Shown here: positions 22,545 to 32,448 of the stretch, one piece after another
Position numbering within the stretch: the first letter of the stretch is position 1
Layout: the number at the start of each line of letters is the position of its first letter
DNA from: Humulus lupulus
Taxonomy: Eukaryota > Streptophyta > Magnoliopsida > Rosales > Cannabaceae
Reading direction: 5' to 3'
Assembly: GCF_963169125.1 (NCBI RefSeq)
Contig: NC_084795.1
Location: forward strand, 275,476,122 to 275,540,121
DNA length: 64,000 nucleotides
Notes under the pieces: generated by a model
Database searches by the model: none
What the model was told of the DNA's origin: nothing
The model's input: only the letters and a program-made list of their open reading frames with translations
Made by a program: the position numbers and the translations under genes

Positions 22545-23412
22545 AGAAGATTTTGACAAAGAAAAATGGCTAAACGCCATGGACCTTGAAATGGAATTGA
22601 TGTATTCCAATTTTCTCTGGACTCTTGAAGATCCACCTGAAAATGTTAAACATATTGGTTGCAAATGGATATTCAAGAAGAAAAGAGGAACAGATGGGAA
22701 AGTGGAGATTTTCAAAGCAAGGCTAGTGGCAAAAGGCTACACACAGAAAGGAGGAGTTGATTATGAAGAAACTTTTTCACCTGTGACCATGCTCAAATCT
22801 ATCCATATACTCTTATCCATAGCTGCTTGCATGGATTATGAGATTTGGAAAATGGACATTAAAACAACTTTTCTGAATGGCTATCTTGACGAAACCATTT
22901 ACATGTCTCAACCAGAAAGGTTCGAAGTTAAAGGTCAGGAGTAAAAAGTTTGCAAGATTCTTAAGTCTATTTACGGACTTAAACAACCTTCGAGATCTTG
23001 GAATCTTAGATTTGATGAAACAATCAAAAGGTTTGGTTTTGAACAAAACGTTGATGAACCTTGTGTTTATAAAAGAATCAAAGATAAGATTGCGGTATTC
23101 CTTATTCTTTATGTTGATGATGTTCTACTCATTGAGAATGACATAGAAACATTATCAAAAGTAAAGAAATGGCTAGTTGAGCAATTCCAAATGAAACATT
23201 TGGGAGAAGCCAAATATGTTTTGGGAATTCAGATCTGTAGAGATCGAAAGAACAAAATTATGGCACTATCTCAAGCAACTTATATTGATAAAGTGCTAGA
23301 ATGCTTTGGCATGCAAAACTCCAAGAAATGCACTATGCCTACTCAGTCAGGAGTTAAATTGTCTAAAGAACAATGCCCACGAACACTTCAGGAAGAGGAG
23401 GACATGAGATAG
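22545..23412 (+). pseudogene. Copia D reverse transcriptase
   Basis: A single reading frame gives EDFDKEKWLNAMDLEMELMY, then CKWIFKKKRG, GVDYEETFSPVTMLKSIHIL and MDIKTTFLNGYLDETIYM. Next come KSIYGLKQPSRSW, the catalytic LYVDDVLLIEND (about 23107) and LGEAKYVLGIQI. Only two nonsense codons occur, TAA at 22942 and TAG at 23410. The YVDD aspartates are intact. This enzyme copies element RNA into DNA. The start lies right at a deletion junction with gag. Confidence 0.9.
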
Positions 23413-23897
23413 TATCCCTATGCCTCTGCAGTAGGCAGTCTAATGCATGCAATGTTATGCGCCAGACCTTACATATGTTATGCAGTAGGGATAGTTAGCC
23501 GTTATCAATCCAATCCTAGATTGCGTCATTGGACAGCAGTAAAGAATATTCTCAAGTATCTTAGACATAATCGAGATTACATGCTTGTGTATTCAGGTGG
23601 AGATTTGAACCCCACTGGATATACTGATTCTGATATTCAATCGGACAAAGATAGTCGAAAGTTGACATTTGGATCAGTTTTCACACTTTGAGGAGGTGTT
23701 GTAGTTTGGAGAAGTATTAAACAATACAGTATTGTAGACTCCACCATGGAAGCTGAATACATAGCAGCTTGTGAAGCAACTAAAGAGGTTGTGTGGCTCA
23801 AGAAGTTCTATATTGATATGGAAGTTGTTCCAAGCATGGATCAGCCACTTGTTCTGTACTGTGATAACAGTGGGGCAGTAGCTAATTCAAAGGAACT
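23413..23897 (+). pseudogene. Copia D RNase H, split by Tat element E
   Basis: The same frame as RT continues with YPYASAVGSLMHAML, WTAVKNILKYLRHNRDYML, GYTDSDIQSDKDSRK and STMEAEYIAACEATKE. It ends with LYCDNSGAVANSKE, the conserved copia RNase H blocks with their acidic residues. A TGA at 23689 interrupts it. At 23898 the LTR of element E begins. The host sequence GAACT/GAACC flanks E, and the frame resumes at 35529. Confidence 0.9.
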
Positions 23898-24489
23898 TGT
23901 TGACCCAGATTTTGGTCAACTGACACGGAGTCAGAATATGCTTGATGTGAATGAATGCGTTGAAAAGAATCGAATGACAAAAATAGTAAGGACACAATAT
24001 TTTATAGTGGTTCGGCCCCAAGATCTGGTAATGACCTACGTCCACTTAGATTGTTATTGATATGAGAATCAAAGGTGTGATCAAAGAACTAGGGTTCAAT
24101 GAGTTTCACTAACCTCTGAAGAACAATACAATGTTTCAAATAGAATTACTCTAGTATCAAATAATTCAAAAGCCAAAAGTCCCTTCCTTGAGCTATCTTT
24201 CTCTATTTATAGGCTCAAAGGGGGTTTACATGAGATTGTTATAGATATTCTCTCCTGAATAATCAGATATTCAGGAGATTGTATGAGTTAATTTCGGGAT
24301 TTACAAAGATCTTTATTGGAATATCATGCTGTATGCGGAACCATCGACCAGACTGGTCGCAGGAAAGACTGGGCCGCCTACTGCCTATAATGTACTTTCT
24401 GGTCGATACGCTAGCAGGGTTCCTCCAGGTGTCTACCACGTGTCCAGGGATCACTTGCCACGTCATCAATGCCAGTTTTTTGGATAACA
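23898..24489 (-). mobile_element. Left LTR of E (3' LTR in its own sense)
   Basis: The 592-bp repeat runs from TGTTGACCCAGATTTTGG to GGATAACA. The first bases form a perfect 7-bp inverted repeat (GTTGACC...GGTCAAC). On the minus strand CTATAAATAGAG (24201-24212) is a canonical TATA box. It is the copy next to the polypurine tract. Confidence 0.92.
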
Positions 24490-24506
24490 TTTGCCCCCCA
24501 AGTTTG
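24490..24506 (-). promoter_or_regulatory. Polypurine tract of element E
   Basis: The complement reads CAAACTTGGGGGGCAAA immediately before the LTR start TGTTATCC on the minus strand. It confirms minus orientation and resembles the tract of element L. Confidence 0.85.
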
Positions 24507-24723
24507 TTTATTACGAGCAATAAATAAACTTTTGAATGAGCGACCCTTCGGTGACCCCGCCATACGTGTCAGAACACTTCGTGTGTTCTTGGAAAAAGCA
24601 ACCTACTCTTGTCTAATCATGACTTTTCGGTTCCCCAGTAATAATTCGACGGCTATCTCGCTTCCCCATACTTCGAAAAAAGGGAAGCTGATGATTACAC
24701 CTTTTTAATGCCACAGACAAACT

Positions 24724-24730
24724 TATATAA
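24724..24730 (+). promoter_or_regulatory. TATA box of the antisense gene in E
   Basis: TATATAA lies about 30 bases upstream of a plausible transcript start (CATTACTCATTCC, near 24765). A leader follows that is spliced at a strong GTAAGT donor. It is inside the element but outside the LTR, so the antisense gene seems to have its own promoter. The call rests on spacing and context only. Confidence 0.5.
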
Positions 24731-24764
24731 CATCTCTGACGCTTTCTTTTTCTTTTTACGCACG

Positions 24765-27700
24765 CCATTACTCATTCCAGAAACCCTAAAACCAGAGCTT
24801 TCATCTTCTCCCAGAGACCATTCTTCTGCACTCTCAAGGTTCAGCCCGAGAACTCCTCGATTTCCGAAGACTCTTTATCATTCTCCACGATCTTCTTTCT
24901 GGTAAGTCTTCGAATCTTTATGTTTTGTATTTTTGTAATGCATGCTTCTGTTTGTCGACTGTTTGAGTTCATCTGCTTCTGGGTTGAGATGTTTGTTAAT
25001 AGAGTGTCTTGTAGGTGAAAAAGGTTACGAGTTAGTTTGATAGTTGGGATCGTACTTTTAGGACGTAAAATCGAAGTAAAACTTCGATTTTTAGGCCAGT
25101 TGAAAAATAGGTTTTTCCCGCCCTAAGGGGAGTTGAAAAAGCTTTTTTGAAAAACTTTTTGCTTTCACCCTTTGATCCGTTTCTCAAACTGTTCGTGTGG
25201 AAAAACTTAGCTTTTTGTTAGAATGCTGCTGTATAAAAGCTTGACTTTTATACTCGATCAGCGTTATTCTAAAAAGCCTTTAAAAATTCTCTATCCTCAC
25301 CTCCCCATTCTTCTGTTTGCAGACTTTGATGCCAGATTTGTGGGGAGGTGAACGACCTATCGACGACGATCTTCTCGCCCAGCTGCTTGAAGGCAAAGAA
25401 CAACCGATCGACCGAATTCACGAGATTCCTTTTTCACGATCTTCCTCCAGACCTCGTCCTTCTCCTCCTCAGATGGCTTGTTCCAAATCCTTAGGCAAGA
25501 AAAGACCTGAATCCGAAGATATTCCAAACCCTTCTGCCCAGCCTGATTCATAGGCCAGGGTTCCTTCGACCAGCGGCCGAGAAAATCTTGCCCCTGACCT
25601 TAACATCCAAACTAGAGCCCGCCTTCACCATCGGAATCTGCCTGATGTTGAGTGGTATTTCTCCCCGACCAGTCTAGTGACTCCTAGGATGCTTGCTAAC
25701 TACATTAGGAAGTATCCCCTCACAGGAGTTACTCTCAAAATTCCTGTTGCAGACCAAAGGGCTAACCTCCCCAGAGGTGTATACAGTGCTTGGTCTCAGT
25801 ACCACATAGAGGCGGGGGCCGTCCTGCCTCTACATCCTTTTTATCAGGGGGTGGCTAATTATTTCGATTTCGCCCCCTTCCAGATTACTCCAAATGGATA
25901 TAGAATGCTGGCCGCACTCTATATCCCGTACAAACTTAAAAATTGGCCAGAACCTACCCCCCATAAGGTCAATTACCTCTTTGACCTCAAGTCCAACCCT
26001 CAACAGTATGGGACGGGCTTCTTCCATCTTTGTCACCAGGAGACAAACCGGACGTTCCTGAGTGCCACCACACACATATCCAACGTGGGGCAGTATAGCA
26101 AGGAGTACTTCCTTACTCCGGACATAACCAGCAACAACTTGGCCTTCGCTCGAGGAGGTAAGTGCTGCTTTTACTGGTCGATACTTCTCATCAGCGAATT
26201 TCCCTTCATTTTCTTAAATTACATTTTGTCTTTCAGGCCCATGGTTACGTCCGACCCCAACACCAGACATGGTGTTGAGGTCCAATGCACTGGCCAGGAT
26301 GACGGATGCAGAAAAAAGCGTCAAGTCCCTGGTCACTGATGATAATCTGAGGCTAGCTGGCCTCCTGGCTCCTTTCCATGAAACAAGAGGACCCGTGGTA
26401 GCCGATGCCACTGCCGAGGGGGTTCCCGAGCAGCAACCCCCTACATCCCCTCCACATAGGAGGCCGACGGGGGTTACAATCAGGGAGCCCACGGGCAATC
26501 CTTCTGCAGAAAGGCCTTCTGCTCCCCAAGGCAAGGGGAAACAAAAGGAAAAAGAGCCGGTTGTGGACTTGAGGGAATCCTCTGATGAGAACGGTAAATT
26601 TATTTTGCTTTTAAATAGCTTGCCAATTCCCTGTCACTTGTTTGACGGGTAGGGAAACTTTACATATACTCCAAATCTAGGGCCAGACTTCTTCATGCCA
26701 GATAATGAGTGTATGACTAATAGAGTCAATAGTGTAGTGACTAGTAGTTGTAGTTCGGGTATTAACTTTGTGACCTCTTTTTTGTTCTATCGAGAGTTTT
26801 TATCTACCTTTATCTTATCATTTGCATGTGTTTACTTGTGTGCAAATATGGCCACTCCCAACGTTTTTGACTTATACCAGGCTGAGGAGGAAGTAGAAGT
26901 TCCTCTGGTTCAGCGGAAGTCGTCTAGGAGACACAACGGCGAAACAAGCCAGGGACCTGCCAAGAAGGGTTGAACAAAAGATCCTTCCAAGGACGTGCCA
27001 ACGGGGCAAACTTCTGCTCAGCCTTCGGCTCCTGTGAAAAGGAAACTCCACCTGCGACGATGACTCCTCAACCCGCAGCTGCCAAGGAACAGACTCAGCG
27101 GGATGAAGCCCTCGGGGCCAAACTCTCGAACCGTGCTCTGCGAGCGGCCAAGGACCGCCTTGAACACATCGTGAAGTATAACCGTTGCAAGGACGTGATG
27201 GTTAAGGCAGAGACCATGGGGGTCGACTAGATTCTGAACAGGGCCCTAAATGAAATAGCCAGCGTAAGTGCTTCTTATCTCTTTGGCCTTAGTCTTTTAT
27301 TCTTTGCAACAGGTTCTAACTTTATCTTCTGTCCTCAGGCTTTGCTGTCTGGAACTACTGCTCGTACCCGCGCCCAAGCCACCATCGAACAGGCTCGGGC
27401 AAGGGCCATCGAGAGGTACCAAGTGAAGGCAGCCGAGGAACTTTTAGCTGTAGAGGCCAGGCATGCGAAGTAGTTGGAGGCGGTCGTTCAGTAGAGGGAT
27501 GCTGCGGCGACAAAGCTATCGGAGGTTGAAGCTTTGAAGGCAGCTATAAGGAAGCAGAGGGAGGAGTATCAGGAGTCCAGCCGAGTCCAATATCAAGAAT
27601 GCAAGAGATTGGGTGAGGAGCTCAAGTCCAAGGACGAGGAGCTCAAGTCCAAGGACGAGGCCATCACTACTCTTGAGAGCCAAGTAGAGTAGCTGAAGCT

Positions 27701-27974
27701 TTCCAATGCCAAAGATCTGAAAAGGTACAAGAATGCGACGCTCCGGTGTTTTTATAACTTCTGGAAAAACAATCAGGGTGCCAACTTCAGCTATCTTTCA
27801 GAAGATGTTAGAAAGGCTGAGCTGGCCCGCTGCACTGCTCAACTGGCTGAAGAGGAGGCAAGAGCAAGGATCCCTGCTTCCCCAAGCATCGCTGGCGCTG
27901 AGGAAGAAGGAGTCGTTGAGGATGCGACCAATCAGAATGCTGATAAAGACCCTCCTGCTCCCAACGTCTCTTGA
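24765..27974 (+). pseudogene. Antisense intron-containing gene of Tat element E
   Basis: A gene-like unit runs opposite to gag-pol. Exon 1 is untranslated (to 24901, donor GGTAAGT). Its intron ends at TTTGCAG (25322), and ATG follows at 25329. Exon 2 runs to 26157 and encodes MPDLWGGERP, later RARLHHRNLPDVEWYFSPTS and PLHPFYQGVANYFDFAPFQI. The last block resembles the 'putative gypsy type transposon' domain (Transposase_28) seen in plant proteins. Intron 26158-26236 is GTAAGT...TTTCAG and keeps frame. Intron 27264-27338 is GTAAGT...CTCAG and keeps frame. The C-terminal exon is a charged coiled coil (EELKSKDEELKSKDEAITTL) ending at TGA 27972. Lesions: TAG at 25551, 27228, 27471, 27492 and 27690, TGA at 26971, a frameshift near 27055 and a doubtful acceptor near 26845. 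Extra antisense frames between integrase and 3' LTR are known in Tat elements. The function is unknown. Confidence 0.75.
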
Positions 27975-28666
27975 GCTTTTATTATTATTTTTTCTTTCTT
28001 TTGATTACTCGACCCACGGGTCGTGATGTAAAGACAATATCTTTTTTGAATTTGCTGCATGGGCGGCAAACTTTTCCTTTTATTTGAACAGTTACATCCA
28101 AGTAGTGATGCTTGCGGTGTAAAAGATTGCTTTATAATGTTATAATATTTTCATCTACTATAACATCTGTCCGCATGACCGAACTTAGCATAGTACTTTG
28201 GCTTGATTTAACAAAATATAAATTTTGAAAAATACTCTAAGTACATTAGCATGCTTTCACTCATTTTGTTCATGTGTTTACATACCTCATGGTACGCTTT
28301 GCTATCGATGTGCCTTATATGCCCCCCAAGTGATTGAGGAGCTTTAGGTCCTTGGTCACTTGCCTTGACCATGACCTGTTCGAACATTTCTGCTCGGGTG
28401 GCAAAGTAATACTTGTAATACAGCAAAACAACACACGTAATGAACAAATACTTGTAAATATAAATTTACAAAGGTTGGCAAGAATGACTGGCTGCGCACA
28501 GTCCCTTATAATCTCGTATTAAAAATGGACTAAACATGTCTTTACGAGTGATTCTAAAATAGAATCTTACATATACGAGTGATTAGCCATACAACGTGGC
28601 TAACCCTCTTTGCAAAACTTGTAAAAAGTAAAATTTAATACAAGCCAGTCCTTTAAAAAGGATTCT
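27975..28666. other. Spacer between convergent antisense gene and integrase of E
   Basis: The antisense gene ends at 27974 (plus) and integrase ends at 28667 (minus), so the two units converge here. The spacer is AT-rich and has no credible frame. The 79-codon and 62-codon frames lack motifs. It should hold the 3' ends and poly(A) signals of both transcripts. Confidence 0.6.
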
Positions 28667-29780
28667 TCACTGATAATACTTGCGCAGGTGTTCTCCATTC
28701 CAATATCGTGGAACAAGATCTCCGTTCAGGCGTGCAAGTTTGTAGGTGCCCGGATGAAGGACTTCTTCAATCTGGTAAGGTCCTTCCCAATTAGGTCCGA
28801 GTACTCCAGCAGTGGGGTCGCGGGTGTTTAAGAAAACTCGCCGTAGTACCAAGTCACCGACGTTGAATTTTCTTTCCTTAACTTTGGAGTTAAAGTACCG
28901 GGCGACTTTTTGCTGGTAAGCAGCAACTCGGAGTTGGGCCTTCTCCCGTATCTCATCAATTGAGTCTAGGGACTCCATCATTAGTTGGTTGTTCTGGTTC
29001 TGGTCGTATGTTACACGTCGATGTGAGGGGGGATCTAACTCAACAGGTAACATAGCCTCATATCCGTAAGCTAGGGAAAATGGGGTATGACCTGTCGCTG
29101 TTCGATGAGATGTTCTATACGACCAGAGGACTTCAGACAGCTGCTCCGGCCATGCTCCTTTAGCATCTTCAAGCCTCTTCTTCAGGGTGTCTTTAAGAGT
29201 TTTATTCACGGTTTCGACCTGCCCGTTTGCTTGGGGATGCGCAACTGAAGAAAAGCTTTTAATAATTCCATGCCTTTCGCAGAAGTCGGTGAATAAGTCG
29301 CTGTCAAATTGGGTTCTGTTGTCTGAAACGATCTTTCGGGTCAAACCATACCGGAAAACAATGTTCTTGATGACAAAGTCAAGAACTTTCTTGGTCGTGA
29401 TGGTAGGGAGCGGTTCAGCTTCGGCCCATTTGGTGAAGTAGTCGACTGCCACAACGGCGTATTTTACTCCGCCCTTTCCTGTAGGTAGGGACCCAATCAA
29501 ATCTATCCCCCACACTACAAAAGGCCACAGACTTTGCATTTGTTTCAATTCATTTGGAGCTTCTCGTGGAATTTTGGAGAACCTTTGACATTTATCGCAT
29601 CTTCGTCCAAACTCCATCGAATCCTCGTTCATGGTTGGCCAGAAGTAGCCTTGCCTTAGAATTTTCTTTGCCAAACTCTGCCCCCCCAGCGTGATCCCCG
29701 CTGAAGCCTTCATGCACCTCTTTCATGAGTTCCTTAGCTTTTTCTGGTGTAACCTCTTCGGTACATAACACCATCGACTA
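28667..29780 (-). pseudogene. Integrase of Tat element E
   Basis: The 348-residue frame at 29713-28667 holds the zinc-finger end CDKCQRF and the core with VVWGIDLIGSLPTGKGG (first Asp). RKIVSDNRTQFDSDLF (second Asp) and HPQANGQVE (catalytic Glu) follow. The block SYRTSHRTATGHTPFSLAYG and the C-terminal EGPYQIEEVLHPGTYKLARL come next. All three catalytic acids are present. The HHCC start (EVHEGFSGDHAGG, about 29720-29690) is in another frame, so at least two frameshifts separate integrase from RNase H. Integrase inserts the element DNA into the genome. Confidence 0.92.
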
Positions 29781-29889
29781 GTATGTACCTAGCGGCCTGC
29801 CTTTGTAGAGTTCTGGCTTTGTTTCTATCAGTTGGTAGCACACCGTTTGTCAGATACTCCAAGTATGGTGCCATCCATGTATCCTCCAT

Positions 29890-30552
29890 TCAAATCTCCA
29901 TATTGGTCTCGACCGCTTGTATGCTTGGCTCACTCAGTCTTTCTACTGGCACAATGTTCAAAGTGTCAGCATCCTTTGCGCTCGCGATTTTTGCTAAGGC
30001 GTCTGTGTTTGAATTCTGATCCCGCAGAATTTGTTGTAGGGTGTACTCCGTGAACTGGGCTAGCAGGTCTTTTGTTTTATTCAAGTAGGCCACCATTTTT
30101 AAGCCTCGCGCTTGATATTCTCCTAGCACTTGATTCACCACTAGCTGTGAATCACTGTAAATATCAAGCGTCTTTATGCTCATGTCTTTCGCCATTCTCA
30201 ATCCAGCGAGGAGTGCTTCATATTCGGCTTCATTATTTGACGCAGCGAAGTCGAACCTAATAGCGCAGTGAAATCGATGCCCCTCCGGTATTATCAATAT
30301 CACTCCTGCTCCTGCGTGGGATTCGTTGGACGACCCATCCGTGAATAACTTCCACGAAGGAGCTTTCTCTTGAGGCTCAGGCGCACTAGGCTGTTTGCAC
30401 TGCTCGCTGTCTGGGAGTTCGGTGAACTCTGCAATAAGATCGACCAAGACTTGTCCTTTTACTGCTGCTCGCAGTGAATAAGTTATATCGAACTGCCCTA
30501 GTTCGACTGCCCATTTTAATAATCGCCCAGCCACTTCTGGTTTTTGGAGGAC
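29890..30552 (-). pseudogene. Second (archaeal-type) RNase H of Tat element E
   Basis: The frame starts GRLLKWAVELGQFDITYS and holds WKLFTDGSSNESHAGAGVIL (Asp), ASNNEAEYEALLAGLRMA (Glu), DIYSDSQLVVNQV (Asp) and the late NSNTDALAKIAS (Asp). These are the four catalytic acids of RNase H. An extra RNase H after the native one is the hallmark of Tat elements. It probably removes RNA, taking over from the degenerate native domain. It lies in frame with RT through one TAA (30553) and ends at TGA (29890), where the related proteins continue. Confidence 0.9.
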
Positions 30553-31830
30553 TTACCGAAGGGGCTGGTCGGTTAAAACTGTGATAGAATGGGCTTGAAA
30601 GTAAGGGCGCAACTTCGTAGAGGCCAGGATTAAGCAATATGCTAACCTTTCAATGGGCGGATATCTCAGTTCTGCCCCGATCAGCCTTTTGCTTACATAG
30701 TAGACCGCTTTTTGCACGCCTTCTTCTTCTCGTACTAGCACCGCGCTCGCAGCAACTTCTGTAATCACCAGGTAAATAAACAAAGTTTCTCCTTCAATCG
30801 GCTTCGATAAGATGGGAGGCTGTGCCATATGAGCTTTCAAGGCCTGAAAAGCTTGCTCGCAGTCTTCTGTCCATTCAAACTTCTTATTTCCCTTAAGTAG
30901 GTTGAAGAAAGGGACGCATTTGTCTGTTGACTTCGAAATAAATCTACTTAGGGTTGCGATTCTTTCGGTTAAACTTTGTACATCTTTGATCCTTTCTGGC
31001 GATTTCATGTCGATCAGGGCTTTTATCTTGTCGGGGTTAGCCTCAATTCCTCTTGAATTTACAATGAACCCCAAAAACTTCCCTGATCCAACTCCGAAGG
31101 AGCATTTGAGGGGATTTAACTTCATCTGGTATTTGTTCAATACACCGAAGCACTCTTGTAAATCCTTCACATGTCCTTCTGCCTTTTTAGACTTTACCAG
31201 CATGTCGTCCATGTATACCTCCATGTTTACTCCGATAAGCTCCTTAAACATGTGGTTGACTAGCCATTGGTAAGTCACACCTGCGTTTCTCAGTCCGAAG
31301 GGCATTACTTTATAACAGTATAATCCTGTATCGGATCTAAAGCTGGTATGATCCTCATTAGGGGGATGCATGCTAATCTAGTTGTAGCCTGAATATGCAT
31401 CCATGAAGGAGAGGATCTCGTGTCCTGCAGTAGCATCAACCAACTGGTCGATTCTTGGGAGTGGGAAGCAATCCTTTGGGCAGGCTTTATTGAGGTCTGT
31501 AAAATCCACGCAGGTTCGCCATTTGCCGTTAGGCTTGGGAACTAGCACTGGATTGGAGACCCACGATGGATAAAATGCCACCCTAATGAACCCATTCTCC
31601 TTTAATCTTTCAACTTCTTCCTTTAAGGCTCTCGATCTATCCTTATCGAGTAGCCTTCTCTTTTGTTGCACGGGTGGAAAAGTCTTGTCTATATTTAGGA
31701 CATGGCTGATAACTGTAGGGTCTATCCTAGCCATGTCTTTGTGCGACCAGGCAAAAACCTCCTGGTTCTTCCGCAAAAATTCCACCAGTGCGTGCTTCGT
31801 GGTGGGCTCTAGGTTTTTCCCGACCTTCAC
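30553..31830 (-). pseudogene. Reverse transcriptase and native RNase H of Tat element E
   Basis: Blocks in order: YPSWVSNPVLVPKPNGKWRT, CVDFTDLNKACPKDCFPLPR, ILSFMDAYSGYN, TAG stop at 31378, CYKVMPFGLRNAG, MEVYMDDMLVKSKK (catalytic YMDD), LKCSFGVGSGKFLGFIVNSR. The thumb and native RNase H follow (FEWTEDCEQAFQALKAHM, VYYVSKRLIGAELRYPPIE). In the native RNase H the first catalytic Asp position reads LFIYLVITE, so the domain looks degenerate, as usual in Tat. It is one frame with only C-to-T type stops. It copies the RNA genome into DNA. Confidence 0.93.
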
Positions 31831-31950
31831 AACTCTGGTCGGGTCTTTTTCGTCGAGTTGGACCTCTTCCAGGTCCTCGACGGGTCCAACGTTCTCTTCA
31901 AAATCCCCAAAGCGAGGATCTAAGTCTCTATCCTCACTTTGGGCAACACC

Positions 31951-32448
31951 CTATTTGGTGACTTCATCACCGGATTGGGCTTGTGTATCAACTGCCATCT
32001 GCAACCTATTTGAGGTAGGGCTCTTTGGCGTTCCCCTTTTCGCCTTTGTGATTGAGGCATTGTAGCACTCCCTGGCTTCCCTCTGGTTCCCCAACACGCG
32101 TCCTACCCCTGCGTCCGTTGGGAACTTCATGGTTAAGTGCCACATAGATATGACGACCCGTAGATCAACTAGTATAGGCCTTCCAATGATGGCATTGTAC
32201 GCCGAAGGACAATCGACTACTACAAAAGTAGCGAGTAATGTCCTGGTAGCAGGCGCCGTACCTGTCGTCACCGATAGTCTGATCAATCTGGCGGGGGCGA
32301 GTCTTTCTCCAGAGAAGCCGTATATCGTTTGGTTGCAGGGCTCCAGGTCCTTAACGGACAACGTCATGCATTTTAGCGAAGACTTATACAGGATATTCAC
32401 CGAACTTCCTGTATCGACCAGCACTCTTTTTACCATCATGTTAGCCAT
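31951..32448 (-). pseudogene. Aspartic protease of Tat element E
   Basis: The frame starts MANMMVKRVLVDTGSSVNIL, with the catalytic DTGS motif. IYGFSGERLAPARLIRLSV and FVVVDCPSAYNAIIGRPILV (the second conserved IGR block) follow. This retropepsin-like enzyme processes Gag-Pol. It is in the same frame as Gag upstream (through TAG at 32449) and RT downstream (through TAG at 31951). The spacing is as expected for one polyprotein. Confidence 0.92.

Noticed and set aside
31586..32065. 159-residue plus-strand open frame
   Set aside because: Shadow of protease/RT of element E.
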